Shown in pieces: positions 34,343-43,069 of a stretch of 64,000 nucleotides of DNA. Source of the DNA: JAIXWP01 sp964428835. GTDB lineage: Bacteria > Bacteroidota > Bacteroidia > Flavobacteriales_D > Sanyastnellaceae. The stretch spans positions 9,092-73,091 of the forward strand of contig CAYRZQ010000013.1 of NCBI GenBank assembly GCA_964428835.1. The letters run 5' to 3'. Position numbers and translations under genes: made by a program. The notes under the pieces are model-generated. The model ran no database searches. It was not told the origin of the DNA and worked only from the letters and a program-made list of their open reading frames with translations. Positions within the stretch are counted from its first letter, which is position 1; the number at the start of each line of letters is the position of its first letter.

Positions 34343-35287
34343 TTACTTCAAATAAAAGCTTATAAGACGGGGCCACAGGCCCCGTCCGCTTTTTATAGAA
34401 TATAGAGGAGTAATCACACCTCCAAATTGTCTAAAGAATTGTTCTACCTCGGGAAGCATTGAGCCTTCAAAATCAAATGTCTTGTACCCGAGTGATTTTG
34501 CGAGCTCTATTGCGCCATGAATGGCGAGAGGACCTACCGAATTGTTAGATGAATCCTTATCAGTGGAGCCAAAAAGATAATAGCACTTTTCATTTTGGCC
34601 TCCGATCATTGCTACCGCAGTTGCTCGACCGTTTTCGAAAACGGTGGCTGCGTGCATCTCCGATAAATTCATCAATGACTTCAACAATTGATCATTCCAT
34701 CGAAGCCCCTTTCTCTCAAGGTTTTTGGTAAAAAGACCATGAGCCGCATCAACATTCTTTTCAAATTTCACTTCCAGACTTGCCGCCCTTCCTTTATTAA
34801 TTTTATTTCTGAGTTTGGGGTCAAATTCAGCCTCAATTCTTTCAAGAGGAGAATCTAAAGAAAGCAGATAGGTATATTTAGTGGCGACTTTAAAGCCTTT
34901 CCAAATAAAGCTTTGAAAGTCGGTGAACTCTGGTGGAAACTCCAAGTGGATGTAGTGATATCTTGAATCATTTAAGAATGCCACTATCGCCTCCATACAT
35001 TTCTTCAGATCAGACTGAAGTGAGGTGATGGATTTTTTATTAGAAACAAAAAAAAGCCCACAGTGCGAGGCAAAAGGTGGAGTGATTAAGATTTTTAAAC
35101 CGAATTTTTTCTTTTCGAAAGCAGCCCATCCTCCAAGTATTTCTCCATTATCGGCCTGAATTGCAAATCGTCTCAATCCGTGGCTATATGCACTGGCCCA
35201 AGCTGATGAAGAATATATTTCGTTTGACCCTTTTTGTACTTGGTCAAATGAATTCTCATTTAATTCTTCAACAGGAACTATTTTCAT
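34343..35287 (-). CDS. FemAB-like GNAT acyl/aminoacyltransferase
   Basis: 314 aa, cytoplasmic. The second half has the BioF2/FemAB-type GNAT fold: LRNKINKGRAASLEVKF, then ERKGLRWNDQLLKSLM, ENGRATAVAMIGGQNEKCYYLFGSTD, and the LAIHGAIELAKSLGYKTFDFEGS motif typical of this family. Such enzymes add amino acids or acyl groups to cell-wall or sugar precursors. Its start overlaps the stop of the Gfo/Idh dehydrogenase gene by four bases, so the two likely act in one pathway, perhaps modifying an amino or uronic sugar. The terminator of the convergent gene lies inside its 3' end. Confidence 0.78.
   Translation of the reverse strand: MKIVPVEELNENSFDQVQKGSNEIYSSSAWASAYSHGLRRFAIQADNGEILGGWAAFEKKKFGLKILITPPFASHCGLFFVSNKKSITSLQSDLKKCMEAIVAFLNDSRYHYIHLEFPPEFTDFQSFIWKGFKVATKYTYLLSLDSPLERIEAEFDPKLRNKINKGRAASLEVKFEKNVDAAHGLFTKNLERKGLRWNDQLLKSLMNLSEMHAATVFENGRATAVAMIGGQNEKCYYLFGSTDKDSSNNSVGPLAIHGAIELAKSLGYKTFDFEGSMLPEVEQFFRQFGGVITPLYSIKSGRGLWPRLISFYLK
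34366..34395 (+). terminator. Terminator of the TPR-like gene inside the FemAB-like coding end
   Basis: GACGGGGCC (34366-34374) pairs with GGCCCCGTC (34378-34386) around ACA, followed by a run of five T (34390-34394). The stem lies within the 3' coding end of the opposite gene. Outer AAAAGC/GCTTTT arms could make it bidirectional. Confidence 0.85.
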
Positions 35288-36333
35288 TTGAGATATGTTT
35301 CGGCGCTGACGACATTCTTGATATTTCGCGGTGCGGCCGCATACATGCGTTCGATGATATCAACCACTTTCAGACCTTCGAGCGCGTTGGTGGTAATATT
35401 TGTTCTTCCCAAGAGAGTGTCTATCACATTTTGAATAATAAAAACATGATTGGCTGCGCTTCCTTTGTAATCTCCGTAATCGTTTGCCGGATTTCCCTCA
35501 GGTAAAACGGGCATTTCATAATTTTCAATATCGCAGTACACCACCTCATTCATATACTGACCTCCAATCTTGACAGTACCTTTTTCGGCCACTATGGTTA
35601 GAGTACTTTCAAAGTTCTTGTTGTGAACAGATGTAGAAAAATTAAAGCTCCCTATACCTCCAGATAGGAAATCGAAAGAAACCGTTCCGCTATCCTCAAA
35701 ATTGGTTGAATGTTGGTGTGTAAAATCCTTAAATCGGGCCTGAATATTATCAATATCACCAAAAAGCCAATACATGATATCAATAAAATGTGAGAACTGA
35801 GTGAACAACGTTCCTCCATCATAATGAGTGGAACCTTTCCATGGGCTTTTCTTGTAATATCGATCGTCTCGATTCCAGTAACAATCGATATTCACAAAAA
35901 ATATTTTACCTAATAAATTCTGTTCGATGATATCCTTAATCCAAACGCTTGGCGGACTATAGCGATTCTGCATCACGCAGAACACTTGTTTTTGAACCTG
36001 CAGAGATGTGAATATTATTCTTTCGCAGTCGAGCTTATTGAGTGCCATTGGCTTTTCAACTACGATGTGTTTTTTCGCATTGAGCGCCAACAAGGATTGT
36101 TCGGCATGAAGTCCGTTGGGTGTGCAGATACAAACCACGTCGCATTCAGGCCCATTATTGATCATGTCGACAGGATCATTGAAGAAGGGTACGTCGAAAG
36201 TCACCGAGCACTCTTCTTTTGAGCGAACGTCAGCCATTGCGACAAGTTCACTTTCTGAATGACGCAGAATCATTTCTGCATGTCTTTTACCTATATGACC
36301 TGCACCAATAATAGCAAAACGAATTTTTTTCAT
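35284..36333 (-). CDS. Gfo/Idh/MocA-family dehydrogenase (WlbA/WbpB-like, nucleotide-sugar type)
   Basis: 349 aa. A Rossmann start IRFAIIGAGHIGKRHAEMI is followed by CDVVCICTPNGLHAEQSLLAL and the EKP motif HIVVEKPMAL. The C-terminal catalytic part has STHYDGGTLFTQFSHFIDIMYWLFGD, which resembles the UDP-N-acetylglucosaminuronate 3-dehydrogenases WlbA/WbpB. It would oxidise a sugar with NAD. It is coupled (ATGA overlap) to the FemAB-like gene downstream. The promoter TAGCTTTG lies 16 bases before the start. Exact substrate is not certain. Confidence 0.82.
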   Translation of the reverse strand: MKKIRFAIIGAGHIGKRHAEMILRHSESELVAMADVRSKEECSVTFDVPFFNDPVDMINNGPECDVVCICTPNGLHAEQSLLALNAKKHIVVEKPMALNKLDCERIIFTSLQVQKQVFCVMQNRYSPPSVWIKDIIEQNLLGKIFFVNIDCYWNRDDRYYKKSPWKGSTHYDGGTLFTQFSHFIDIMYWLFGDIDNIQARFKDFTHQHSTNFEDSGTVSFDFLSGGIGSFNFSTSVHNKNFESTLTIVAEKGTVKIGGQYMNEVVYCDIENYEMPVLPEGNPANDYGDYKGSAANHVFIIQNVIDTLLGRTNITTNALEGLKVVDIIERMYAAAPRNIKNVVSAETYLK

Positions 36334-36349
36334 ACAGCGGATTGAGCCA

Positions 36350-36357
36350 CAAAGCTA
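36350..36357 (-). promoter_or_regulatory. Promoter -7 element (TAGCTTTG) of the dehydrogenase-FemAB unit
   Basis: A perfect TAnnTTTG match on the minus strand, 16 bases before ATG 36333. No clear -33 TTG. Confidence 0.5.
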
Positions 36358-36381
36358 AACATTCCAGCGGTACTAAAAAAA

Positions 36382-38658
36382 CTAGTCTCTTGGACTGGAG
36401 TTAAAGATGATGTAGCCGAAATTGAAGAGGATGCTGATGGGGTCTTCCTTTTGATCATAATAGTTGGCCGAAATACTTATTGGCCCGAGAGGAGAATGCA
36501 GCACTAGCGAGGATGACAACATATAAACAGGCTCAATTCCAGTTCTATAAGAGGCTCTGTTTAGCTCATCGGCTGCTATTCTTCCAAATGCAGCGAAAGA
36601 GTATGCTTCAGCTCGAAAATCCACGGCTCGACTGATATTATAAATTAAGCTCAAGCCGCCAGCTACGTAGTTGTATGCACGAAATTGGGGCAGGAAAAAT
36701 GTCCTACTCTCTGGAATAGGCTGAAATGCCGGCGCCATAATCGTCGATGAAATATAATTATTGAGGAAATCCATAGTGCTAGCAACTCCTTCAAAGTGGA
36801 AACCTGCATGCAATTTCTTTTCTGATAAAAAATAATTCGTGTATTGAACACGAGCAATCCACCATTCGTGAAAGCGATTGGTGGTATCTCTGATTGCGCT
36901 GGTGGTGCCTGGAATGGTTGACTCCATTCCATTGAGATATTTTCCAGAAATAAGAAAATAGCTTCCGCTACTAGCCCATTGCGGACGATTGAGCGTGCTC
37001 CTCTCCCAAGTGGTCCTAAAGACAAATGACTCGAGATCCGTGCGGTCGGCCGTATCTACGGATAGAAATTGTTGCGTCTGATAATATTCATCAAACATAT
37101 AAGCATACGATGCAGACGCATTGAACTTCGCGTTATTGCCCGACGGAAGGGAAATACCGAGCGTTCCTACACGCTCGTTTAGCAAGATAAATGATGGTTT
37201 AACATCATCAAAGAAAGTAGCAAGCGACTTATAATAATCCCAACGGTTCTGCGTGAATGAACCGTTCAAAGAAATGGGGTACGAGCCAGGAAAATCCCAC
37301 TTCAAATCACCTTTTACCGACGCATAAAAGCGGCCGAAGTAACTATTCGCTGATAACGTCGCACCAGTTTTTCCAAATAAATTATACTTCAGCCCAACAA
37401 AACCTGTATTGATAGAGCGGGAAGAGAAATTACCTCCGAAGGAAATAAATAGGTCTTTTTCCTTTTCTACATCGAGATTTAATTTAAAATTCCCCGTGGA
37501 ATTGTTATATTTTAATTCAGGAAAAATAGACTTAATTCGAACATCACTAAACAGTCGGAAGTAAGGCTTGCGAAGCTCATCCAGCGACATCAATGGATTC
37601 TTCTTGTTAATTAATTTTCTAATATAATATTTCTGACTATTCTCCAAACCATTAAGGAATATTTCTTCAATTTTAACGGGCTTAACCTTACTTTTAAACG
37701 CTGCGCGTTTATTGGTCCTTTCCTCCTTTGTGAGCTTCCTTTGTACCATATTCAATATTGTGGCCATGGTATCTGAGGTTGCTCTATATCCCAGTTCAAT
37801 TGCTTCCTTTACTTTTTCGAATTCAAATGTCCCGATACTTTCCCCTTTTGGCTTGATCACTATCATTTCATCACACAGTGTCGGTGTTATGTCTCTAAAC
37901 ATGATCATACTCTCAAGTTGGGATAGAATATCTCCTTCCTTTGGAGTTGGGTTTTCAGAAGAAACAGTGCAGCCAATAATGACGTCTGGCATAAATTCCG
38001 TGTAGAGCATATCGACAGGGAAGTTATTATAAATACCCCCATCATAAAGGAGAACACCACCCACTCTGCGCGGCGGCAGATAGAATGGATAAGTCGAGGA
38101 TGCCCGAAGCGCAACGTTTAATGATCCATTGCGAAAAACGATTTCTCTTTTGTTTTGCACATCAGCGGCAATACATCGAAAAGGAATATAAAGGCTGTCA
38201 AACGAATAATTCGCTGCTTGATCTATTGCACCGAAATTCGCCATCAGATTCCAGTCCAGTGGAGCGGGATCAATAAGATTGGTTGGTATTGCCCCTGTGA
38301 TAAATGTACCTTTTGAATATTTAATGGTGGCCATTGCAGCAGATGGATCTGCCGAACGAAAAAAGTAGCGATAGTCATCAGGCAGCTCTCCATCGCTCAT
38401 TCTTGCAAAATCTTCGCTTGTCACAAAACTTTCTATTTCCTCCACACTGTAGCCACCTGCATACAATGCAGCGATGACCGAACCCATGCTTGTACCCGCG
38501 ATATAGTCGATTGGAATATCATTTTCTTCGAGCGCCCTCAAAAATCCAACGTGGGAAAGTGCTGTTGCTCCGCCGCCACTTAAAACAACGCCAACTCGCT
38601 GCGCATAGCTGATACTGTGCGTAAAGATGACTAATAACAATAGGAGATAACTTCTCAA
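36382..38658 (-). CDS. Patatin-like phospholipase fused to POTRA and outer membrane barrel (PlpD-like)
   Basis: 758 aa. A signal peptide (LRSYLLLLLVIFTHSISYAQ) is followed by a patatin domain with oxyanion loop SGGGATALSHVGF, nucleophile elbow GTSMG and the dyad DGG in LYDGGIYNNFPVDML. A POTRA-like part (KIEEIFLNGLENSQKYYIRKL) and about 330 residues of beta-barrel strands end in an aromatic-rich C-terminus (ILFNFGYIIFNS). This is the layout of type Vd autotransporter-like patatins such as PlpD. It should be an outer membrane lipase whose catalytic domain may be exposed or released. The only possible start is TTG 38658, since a stop lies two codons upstream (38662-38664, 'TGA') and the first ATG would remove the signal peptide. 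Confidence 0.88.
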   Translation of the reverse strand: MRSYLLLLLVIFTHSISYAQRVGVVLSGGGATALSHVGFLRALEENDIPIDYIAGTSMGSVIAALYAGGYSVEEIESFVTSEDFARMSDGELPDDYRYFFRSADPSAAMATIKYSKGTFITGAIPTNLIDPAPLDWNLMANFGAIDQAANYSFDSLYIPFRCIAADVQNKREIVFRNGSLNVALRASSTYPFYLPPRRVGGVLLYDGGIYNNFPVDMLYTEFMPDVIIGCTVSSENPTPKEGDILSQLESMIMFRDITPTLCDEMIVIKPKGESIGTFEFEKVKEAIELGYRATSDTMATILNMVQRKLTKEERTNKRAAFKSKVKPVKIEEIFLNGLENSQKYYIRKLINKKNPLMSLDELRKPYFRLFSDVRIKSIFPELKYNNSTGNFKLNLDVEKEKDLFISFGGNFSSRSINTGFVGLKYNLFGKTGATLSANSYFGRFYASVKGDLKWDFPGSYPISLNGSFTQNRWDYYKSLATFFDDVKPSFILLNERVGTLGISLPSGNNAKFNASASYAYMFDEYYQTQQFLSVDTADRTDLESFVFRTTWERSTLNRPQWASSGSYFLISGKYLNGMESTIPGTTSAIRDTTNRFHEWWIARVQYTNYFLSEKKLHAGFHFEGVASTMDFLNNYISSTIMAPAFQPIPESRTFFLPQFRAYNYVAGGLSLIYNISRAVDFRAEAYSFAAFGRIAADELNRASYRTGIEPVYMLSSSLVLHSPLGPISISANYYDQKEDPISILFNFGYIIFNSSPRD

Positions 38659-38735
38659 GCGACTTCAATTTTCGATTGCAAAGAAAGGCAAACCATTTAT
38701 GGCTTGCAAGGTATTCACAATTTGACTAAGATAAC

Positions 38736-39485
38736 TTAAAATGTTGGTTTTCTTATCTCGTCAAAATAAGAAAATGCCTTCTGCATGCGGCTACCGTACC
38801 AACTGAACATTTCACCGTCAACGAGCTGAATGTTAGCTGTTGGCAATTTTTCTTTGATCTCTTGAATGTGAGTTTGCTTGAATGGGAATGGCTCACTTGA
38901 AAGAAATACGTGTTGAGGTGCAGCGGCGATGATGTCATCCATACTTAGCTCTGGATAGCGCTCAAACTCGTCTTCTAACGCATTCTCCCAACCGCCTTCT
39001 CTTAGCATCGAATTGATAAAAGTATTGCGACCAGCGCCCATCCAAGGATTCCTCCAAATCAAATAAACTACACTACCATAGGTTGGAATCTTTCTAGAAA
39101 AAACTTGTCTTTCATGTTCGATACTTTGGACGATTGCTGCGGCCTGCATTGATTTTCCCGTCAATTCACCCACTTTGTTGATCATATCCAAGGCATCTTT
39201 TACGCTCAATATATCGGACATATAGACAGGGAATCGCTGCATAAGCCATTCGATTTCTGCTTGAGAATTCTCTTCTTTATTAGCAATAATTAAATCTGGT
39301 TCGAGAGCTGCAATCTTTTCGAGATTGGGATTTTTAGTACCACCAATTCGTGTTTTTGAGCGAAACCACGCTTCTGGATGAATACAGAATTTAGTAATTC
39401 CAACCACCTCTTCGTTCAAGCCAAGATCAAATAACAATTCAGTTTTACTGGGCACGAGGGAAATGATGCGTTGGGGGAATGACAT
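38736..39485 (-). CDS. BtuF/FecB-like metal-receptor domain protein without signal peptide
   Basis: 249 aa. The fold is a helical-backbone metal receptor, as in BtuF and other ABC binding proteins: RIISLVPSKTELLFDLGLNEEVVGIT, TRIGGTKNPNLEKIAALEPDLIIANKEEN, VYLIWRNPWMGAGRNTFINSML and a late FLSSEPFPFKQ. It lacks a signal peptide or lipobox, since the first beta strand begins at about residue 6, so it is predicted to be cytoplasmic. It starts one base after the DNA ligase stop and is probably co-transcribed. No permease or ATPase for it is nearby. It might handle cobalamin or another metal compound; its real role is unknown. Confidence 0.8.
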   Translation of the reverse strand: MSFPQRIISLVPSKTELLFDLGLNEEVVGITKFCIHPEAWFRSKTRIGGTKNPNLEKIAALEPDLIIANKEENSQAEIEWLMQRFPVYMSDILSVKDALDMINKVGELTGKSMQAAAIVQSIEHERQVFSRKIPTYGSVVYLIWRNPWMGAGRNTFINSMLREGGWENALEDEFERYPELSMDDIIAAAPQHVFLSSEPFPFKQTHIQEIKEKLPTANIQLVDGEMFSWYGSRMQKAFSYFDEIRKPTF

Positions 39486-39486
39486 T

Positions 39487-41073
39487 TTAAGCTCCGTATT
39501 TTAGAAGCAAATCTAATAAGTCCTGATGAGTATTGGCTTCGTTAGGGAGTTTGTCTTTTCGCCAGCGATGGATACGCGGAAAACGCAGCGCGATGCCGCT
39601 TTTATGCCGAGTTGATTTTTGAATTCCCTCGAATGCAATCTCAAACACCAATTCGGGATTAACGCTTCTTACTGGGCCGAATTTGTCTATGGTATTTTTT
39701 TTCACAAAAGCATCTACCTCTTTCATTTCAGCGTCGGTGAGTCCAGAGTAGGCTTTTGTGAATGGAACGAGTTTATCGTCTTGCCAAACAGCGAACGTAA
39801 AATCTGTATAGAGGTTTGCGCGCCGTCCGTGGCCACGCATAGCATATATCATCACTGCATCTATGGTGAGTGCGTCCAGTTTCCACTTCCACCATTCGCC
39901 CCGCTTTCTACCTACTTTATAAGTGCTTGCTTTGTGTTTGATCATCAATCCTTCGCAAAAATCTTCACGCGCCTTCGCTCGAATTGTCGCAGCCGCTTGC
40001 CAATCTTCAAATTTCAATACTTCAGAAAAAATTAAATTGGGATGGCTCAAGTCATGGAGCAACTTCTGCAGCATTTCTTTTCGCTCCTCTAGAGTTTTTT
40101 CTCGAAGATCTTGGCCATCTAATTCCAGTAAATCGTATGCAATGAATTTGATGGGTGCCTTCAACAAGCTCGATTTACCAACTGTTTTTCTGCCAATTCT
40201 AGTCTGTAGTGTAGCGAAGGGCAGTGGTGAATTGCCATCATGGCAAATGATTTCACCGTCAATAACAAAACTTATATCTTGCGCAAAGCCTGTGTTGATT
40301 TCGGGAAATCGATCAGTGACCAAATCTTCTCCCCTACTCCATACATAAACGCTGCCATTGCGATGGATTATTTGTCCTCGAATTCCGTCCCATTTTCTTT
40401 CAAAAATCCAATCCCCCACATCTCCCAGCTCTCCCAAATCCTCGACTGGATAAGCGAGGTAAAATGGATAAGGGATCGCATCATTATCCTTAGAATTTTC
40501 ACCAAAAATCAAGTCATAAAAGGTAGTCAGTTCGGGAGACCATTTGCCCATTAGTTTGTGAGCAATGGATTCAGACGCTACACCGGTATGTTTTGAGAGG
40601 GCTTTAATAACAATTTGAGAAGAAACTCCCATTCGAAATCCGCCACCAATGAGTTTATTGAAGATGAATTTATTTTCTTTATCTAGTCCTCTCCAGGCAT
40701 TTACAATGAATTCAATACGTTCATTTTCTTCCCTTTTCTTCAGCGCTGCGATATCTCGCATCCATTCGCTCAACGAGCGTTGAGGACAATCGAATTGTTG
40801 CTCCACCAAAAGACTGATGGTCTCAGACAAGTCTCCAACTACATGATAAGTCTCTTCAAATAGCCACAAGTCTATCAAGGCTTCCCTTGCAGCTAGCTGT
40901 CGAAGCAAAGTGGTGTTCAAAGGTCGTGGAGGACGCTTATCAGTGAGCAAGGCAATACACCATAATTTATCTTCATCAGCTACCGTTTCGAAAAACCTGA
41001 CCAGAGCTTCGATCTTTGCATTTGTCTTTGTGGTTTGATCGAGTTCTATAAATAAGCTAGTGAATTCTTTCAT
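39487..41073 (-). CDS. ATP-dependent DNA ligase, ligase-associated DNA damage response type
   Basis: 528 aa. The N-terminal DNA-binding domain (about 1-190) is followed by the adenylation domain, with the nucleotidyl lysine K227 in FERKWDGIRGQ, then SFVIDGEIICHD, KFIAYDLLELDGQD and CEGLMIKHKASTYKVGRKRGEWWKWK. The C-terminal OB-fold ends LRFPRIHRWRKDK. It seals nicks using ATP, separate from the NAD-dependent LigA. It overlaps the exonuclease gene stop by four bases and is followed by the BtuF-like gene. The helicase of this system is at 31073, not next to it. Confidence 0.95.
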   Translation of the reverse strand: MKEFTSLFIELDQTTKTNAKIEALVRFFETVADEDKLWCIALLTDKRPPRPLNTTLLRQLAAREALIDLWLFEETYHVVGDLSETISLLVEQQFDCPQRSLSEWMRDIAALKKREENERIEFIVNAWRGLDKENKFIFNKLIGGGFRMGVSSQIVIKALSKHTGVASESIAHKLMGKWSPELTTFYDLIFGENSKDNDAIPYPFYLAYPVEDLGELGDVGDWIFERKWDGIRGQIIHRNGSVYVWSRGEDLVTDRFPEINTGFAQDISFVIDGEIICHDGNSPLPFATLQTRIGRKTVGKSSLLKAPIKFIAYDLLELDGQDLREKTLEERKEMLQKLLHDLSHPNLIFSEVLKFEDWQAAATIRAKAREDFCEGLMIKHKASTYKVGRKRGEWWKWKLDALTIDAVMIYAMRGHGRRANLYTDFTFAVWQDDKLVPFTKAYSGLTDAEMKEVDAFVKKNTIDKFGPVRSVNPELVFEIAFEGIQKSTRHKSGIALRFPRIHRWRKDKLPNEANTHQDLLDLLLKYGA

Positions 41074-42080
41074 GACGCGTCAGTTTGTATCGTCTCCTCT
41101 TCTTCCGCGCCGAACTCCGTTTTTTCGGTAATAGCATTCCAGCCATTTTCTGAAAGAAAGCGAGCGAAAACATCGGTGTACCCGTGGGTTACTACTACCT
41201 TCTCCGCTCCTGTTGATTTAACCGCATCAATAAGGCCTGGCCAGTCAGCATGGTCCGACATTACAAAGCCCCTGTCCGCATTTCTTCTTCTGCGCGTGCC
41301 ACGAAGCTGCATCCAACCACTGGCAATACCAGTCGACACGTCTTTAAACCTTTTCATCCACGGTGTTCCCTCGGCTCCCGGAGGTGCTAAAATGATTGCC
41401 TTCTTGAATAGCTCTGGATTGGTGTCCTTAGTAATGGCCAAGCCATCCTTAATCATTAATCCTGCATTTCTCAATGCTTCGTTGGTGTTGATGATTGCTC
41501 CATGGCAGAATATGGGGCCTAATTCTTCAAGTCCATTTAGAATTCTTTGTGCCTTTCCAAGACTATAACAAAAAATCACAGAGGTCACGTCATTCGCGGC
41601 ATTTTCCCGCCACCACTGGTTGATCTCTCCGAGAATTAGGTCATTGCTTTTCCATTTATAAACGGGCAGTCCAAAGGTGCTTTCAGTAATAAAACCATGA
41701 CATTTGACAGTTTCAAAAGCATCACTCACATTGTCGGGTTGCGTTTTGTAGTCGCCAGCAGCCACCCATACTTCTCCGCGGTATTCCACTCTCACTTGAG
41801 AGGAACCTGGAATATGACCTGCAGGATGAAAGGACACTTTTACACCATTGATGTTGATAGATTCAGAATAGGGCATTGTCTGTAGCGATATATCTGCGCC
41901 AAGCCTGAGCTTCATAACCTCACCAGAAATGGGGTGAGCCAAGTAATGCCCCATACCCCAGCGTGCATGATCGCTATGAGCGTGAGTAATTACCGCCCTG
42001 TCCACGCGTCGCCACGGGTCAATATAAAACCCGCCAGCCTCACAGTAAATTCCTGAATCTGTAAATTTTAATAATGACAT
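41070..42080 (-). CDS. Ligase-associated DNA damage response exonuclease (metallo-beta-lactamase fold)
   Basis: 336 aa from ATG 42080; a longer TTG/ATG-free extension upstream is unlikely. Metal ligands H33, H35, D37 and H38 in ITHAHSDHAR, then FHPAGHIPGSSQVRVEY, VAAGDYKT and SDHADWPGLIDAV with FVMSDHAD fit the beta-CASP/SNM1-type nuclease fold. The family pairs with the ATP-dependent ligase, an Lhr-like helicase and often the phosphoesterase PdeM, to repair damaged DNA. PdeM is not seen in the window. The gene is divergent from the orphan kinase with 35 bases between. Confidence 0.93.
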   Translation of the reverse strand: MSLLKFTDSGIYCEAGGFYIDPWRRVDRAVITHAHSDHARWGMGHYLAHPISGEVMKLRLGADISLQTMPYSESININGVKVSFHPAGHIPGSSQVRVEYRGEVWVAAGDYKTQPDNVSDAFETVKCHGFITESTFGLPVYKWKSNDLILGEINQWWRENAANDVTSVIFCYSLGKAQRILNGLEELGPIFCHGAIINTNEALRNAGLMIKDGLAITKDTNPELFKKAIILAPPGAEGTPWMKRFKDVSTGIASGWMQLRGTRRRRNADRGFVMSDHADWPGLIDAVKSTGAEKVVVTHGYTDVFARFLSENGWNAITEKTEFGAEEEETIQTDAS

Positions 42081-42102
42081 GAGCGTATAACCTTTGGCTA
42101 TG

Positions 42103-42110
42103 TACCTTTG
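42103..42110 (+). promoter_or_regulatory. Promoter -7 element (TACCTTTG) of the orphan histidine kinase
   Basis: Perfect TAnnTTTG, ending five bases before ATG 42116. This predicts a leaderless transcript. Confidence 0.55.
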
Positions 42111-42115
42111 TTTGC

Positions 42116-43057
42116 ATGGTGGACTCCAAAGAAAAAAGAACATTGTACATCTTGTACATTCTAGGGCTGTATATTTTATTTCAGGCAGGATGGTGGGCTT
42201 ATCACCTCATTGATATCAACCGTGAACTCTATGAACTCAGAACCATCACTCTTGGAGTTAATCACTCATCAGTGTATCAAGCCAAAGTGTGGATGATTCT
42301 GGGAGAAGGGTTGATTTTCTTCCTGTTGCTTGCCTTCGGATTTTACACCATCAAACGCAATGTTTCCAAAGAGTTGAGACTTGCAAAAAGGGAAAAGTCC
42401 TTTTTGTTGTCAGTGACTCATGAATTAAAAACACCGATAGCTGCAGTGAAGCTTTTTTTAGAAACACTAAAAACAAGAAAACTTAGCACTGAACAAGAAC
42501 AAAAAATTATTGAAGATGCTCTTAAAGAAAATACGAGACTTCAGGTACTGAGCGAAAATATACTACTGGTAACGCGTTTGGATGATTCTCGTGATCATGT
42601 TTTCATTGAGAAAATAAGTCTTGCCGATATTTTAAATTCGAGTCTCAGTCGTTATCAGAGTTTATCTCCAAATTTGATTCTAGAAAAGAATATCAAAACT
42701 CAGGGAGAAACCAAGGGTGACACACAACTGCTTTCAGCGGTTTGTAATAACCTCATCGAAAATGCAATCAAGTATTCACACAAAGAGAAATTGATATTGG
42801 TGAGTCTTGAGGAAGAGTCGGGATATCTTGTAATGAAAGTCCAAGACAATGGAATTGGAATTGCACCTGAAGAAAGGCAGCGCATTTTTGAAAAGTTCTA
42901 TAGAGTTGGAAATGAAGATACACGAAAGACGAAAGGAACTGGCTTGGGCTTGTACATCGTTAAAAACATTGTAAAATTGCACGGCGGAAGCGTCGAAGTG
43001 AAATCGAATCTCAACGAAGGCAGCACATTTGTGGTAAAGCTTCCGATAATTCAATAG
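42116..43057 (+). CDS. Orphan two-TM sensor histidine kinase
   Basis: 313 aa. Two membrane helices (about 10-32 and 60-82) enclose a very short loop of about 27 residues. HisKA follows with H102 in LLSVTHELKTPIAAVK, and then HATPase with the N-box NNLIENAIKYS, G1 VQDNGIGIAPEERQRIFEKF and G2 KGTGLGLYIVK. The small sensor part suggests membrane sensing or a partner protein. No response regulator is adjacent; it is followed by gpmI after 12 bases, which may be on the same transcript. Confidence 0.9.
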   Translation: MVDSKEKRTLYILYILGLYILFQAGWWAYHLIDINRELYELRTITLGVNHSSVYQAKVWMILGEGLIFFLLLAFGFYTIKRNVSKELRLAKREKSFLLSVTHELKTPIAAVKLFLETLKTRKLSTEQEQKIIEDALKENTRLQVLSENILLVTRLDDSRDHVFIEKISLADILNSSLSRYQSLSPNLILEKNIKTQGETKGDTQLLSAVCNNLIENAIKYSHKEKLILVSLEEESGYLVMKVQDNGIGIAPEERQRIFEKFYRVGNEDTRKTKGTGLGLYIVKNIVKLHGGSVEVKSNLNEGSTFVVKLPIIQ

Positions 43058-43069
43058 ATTATTATTTTT

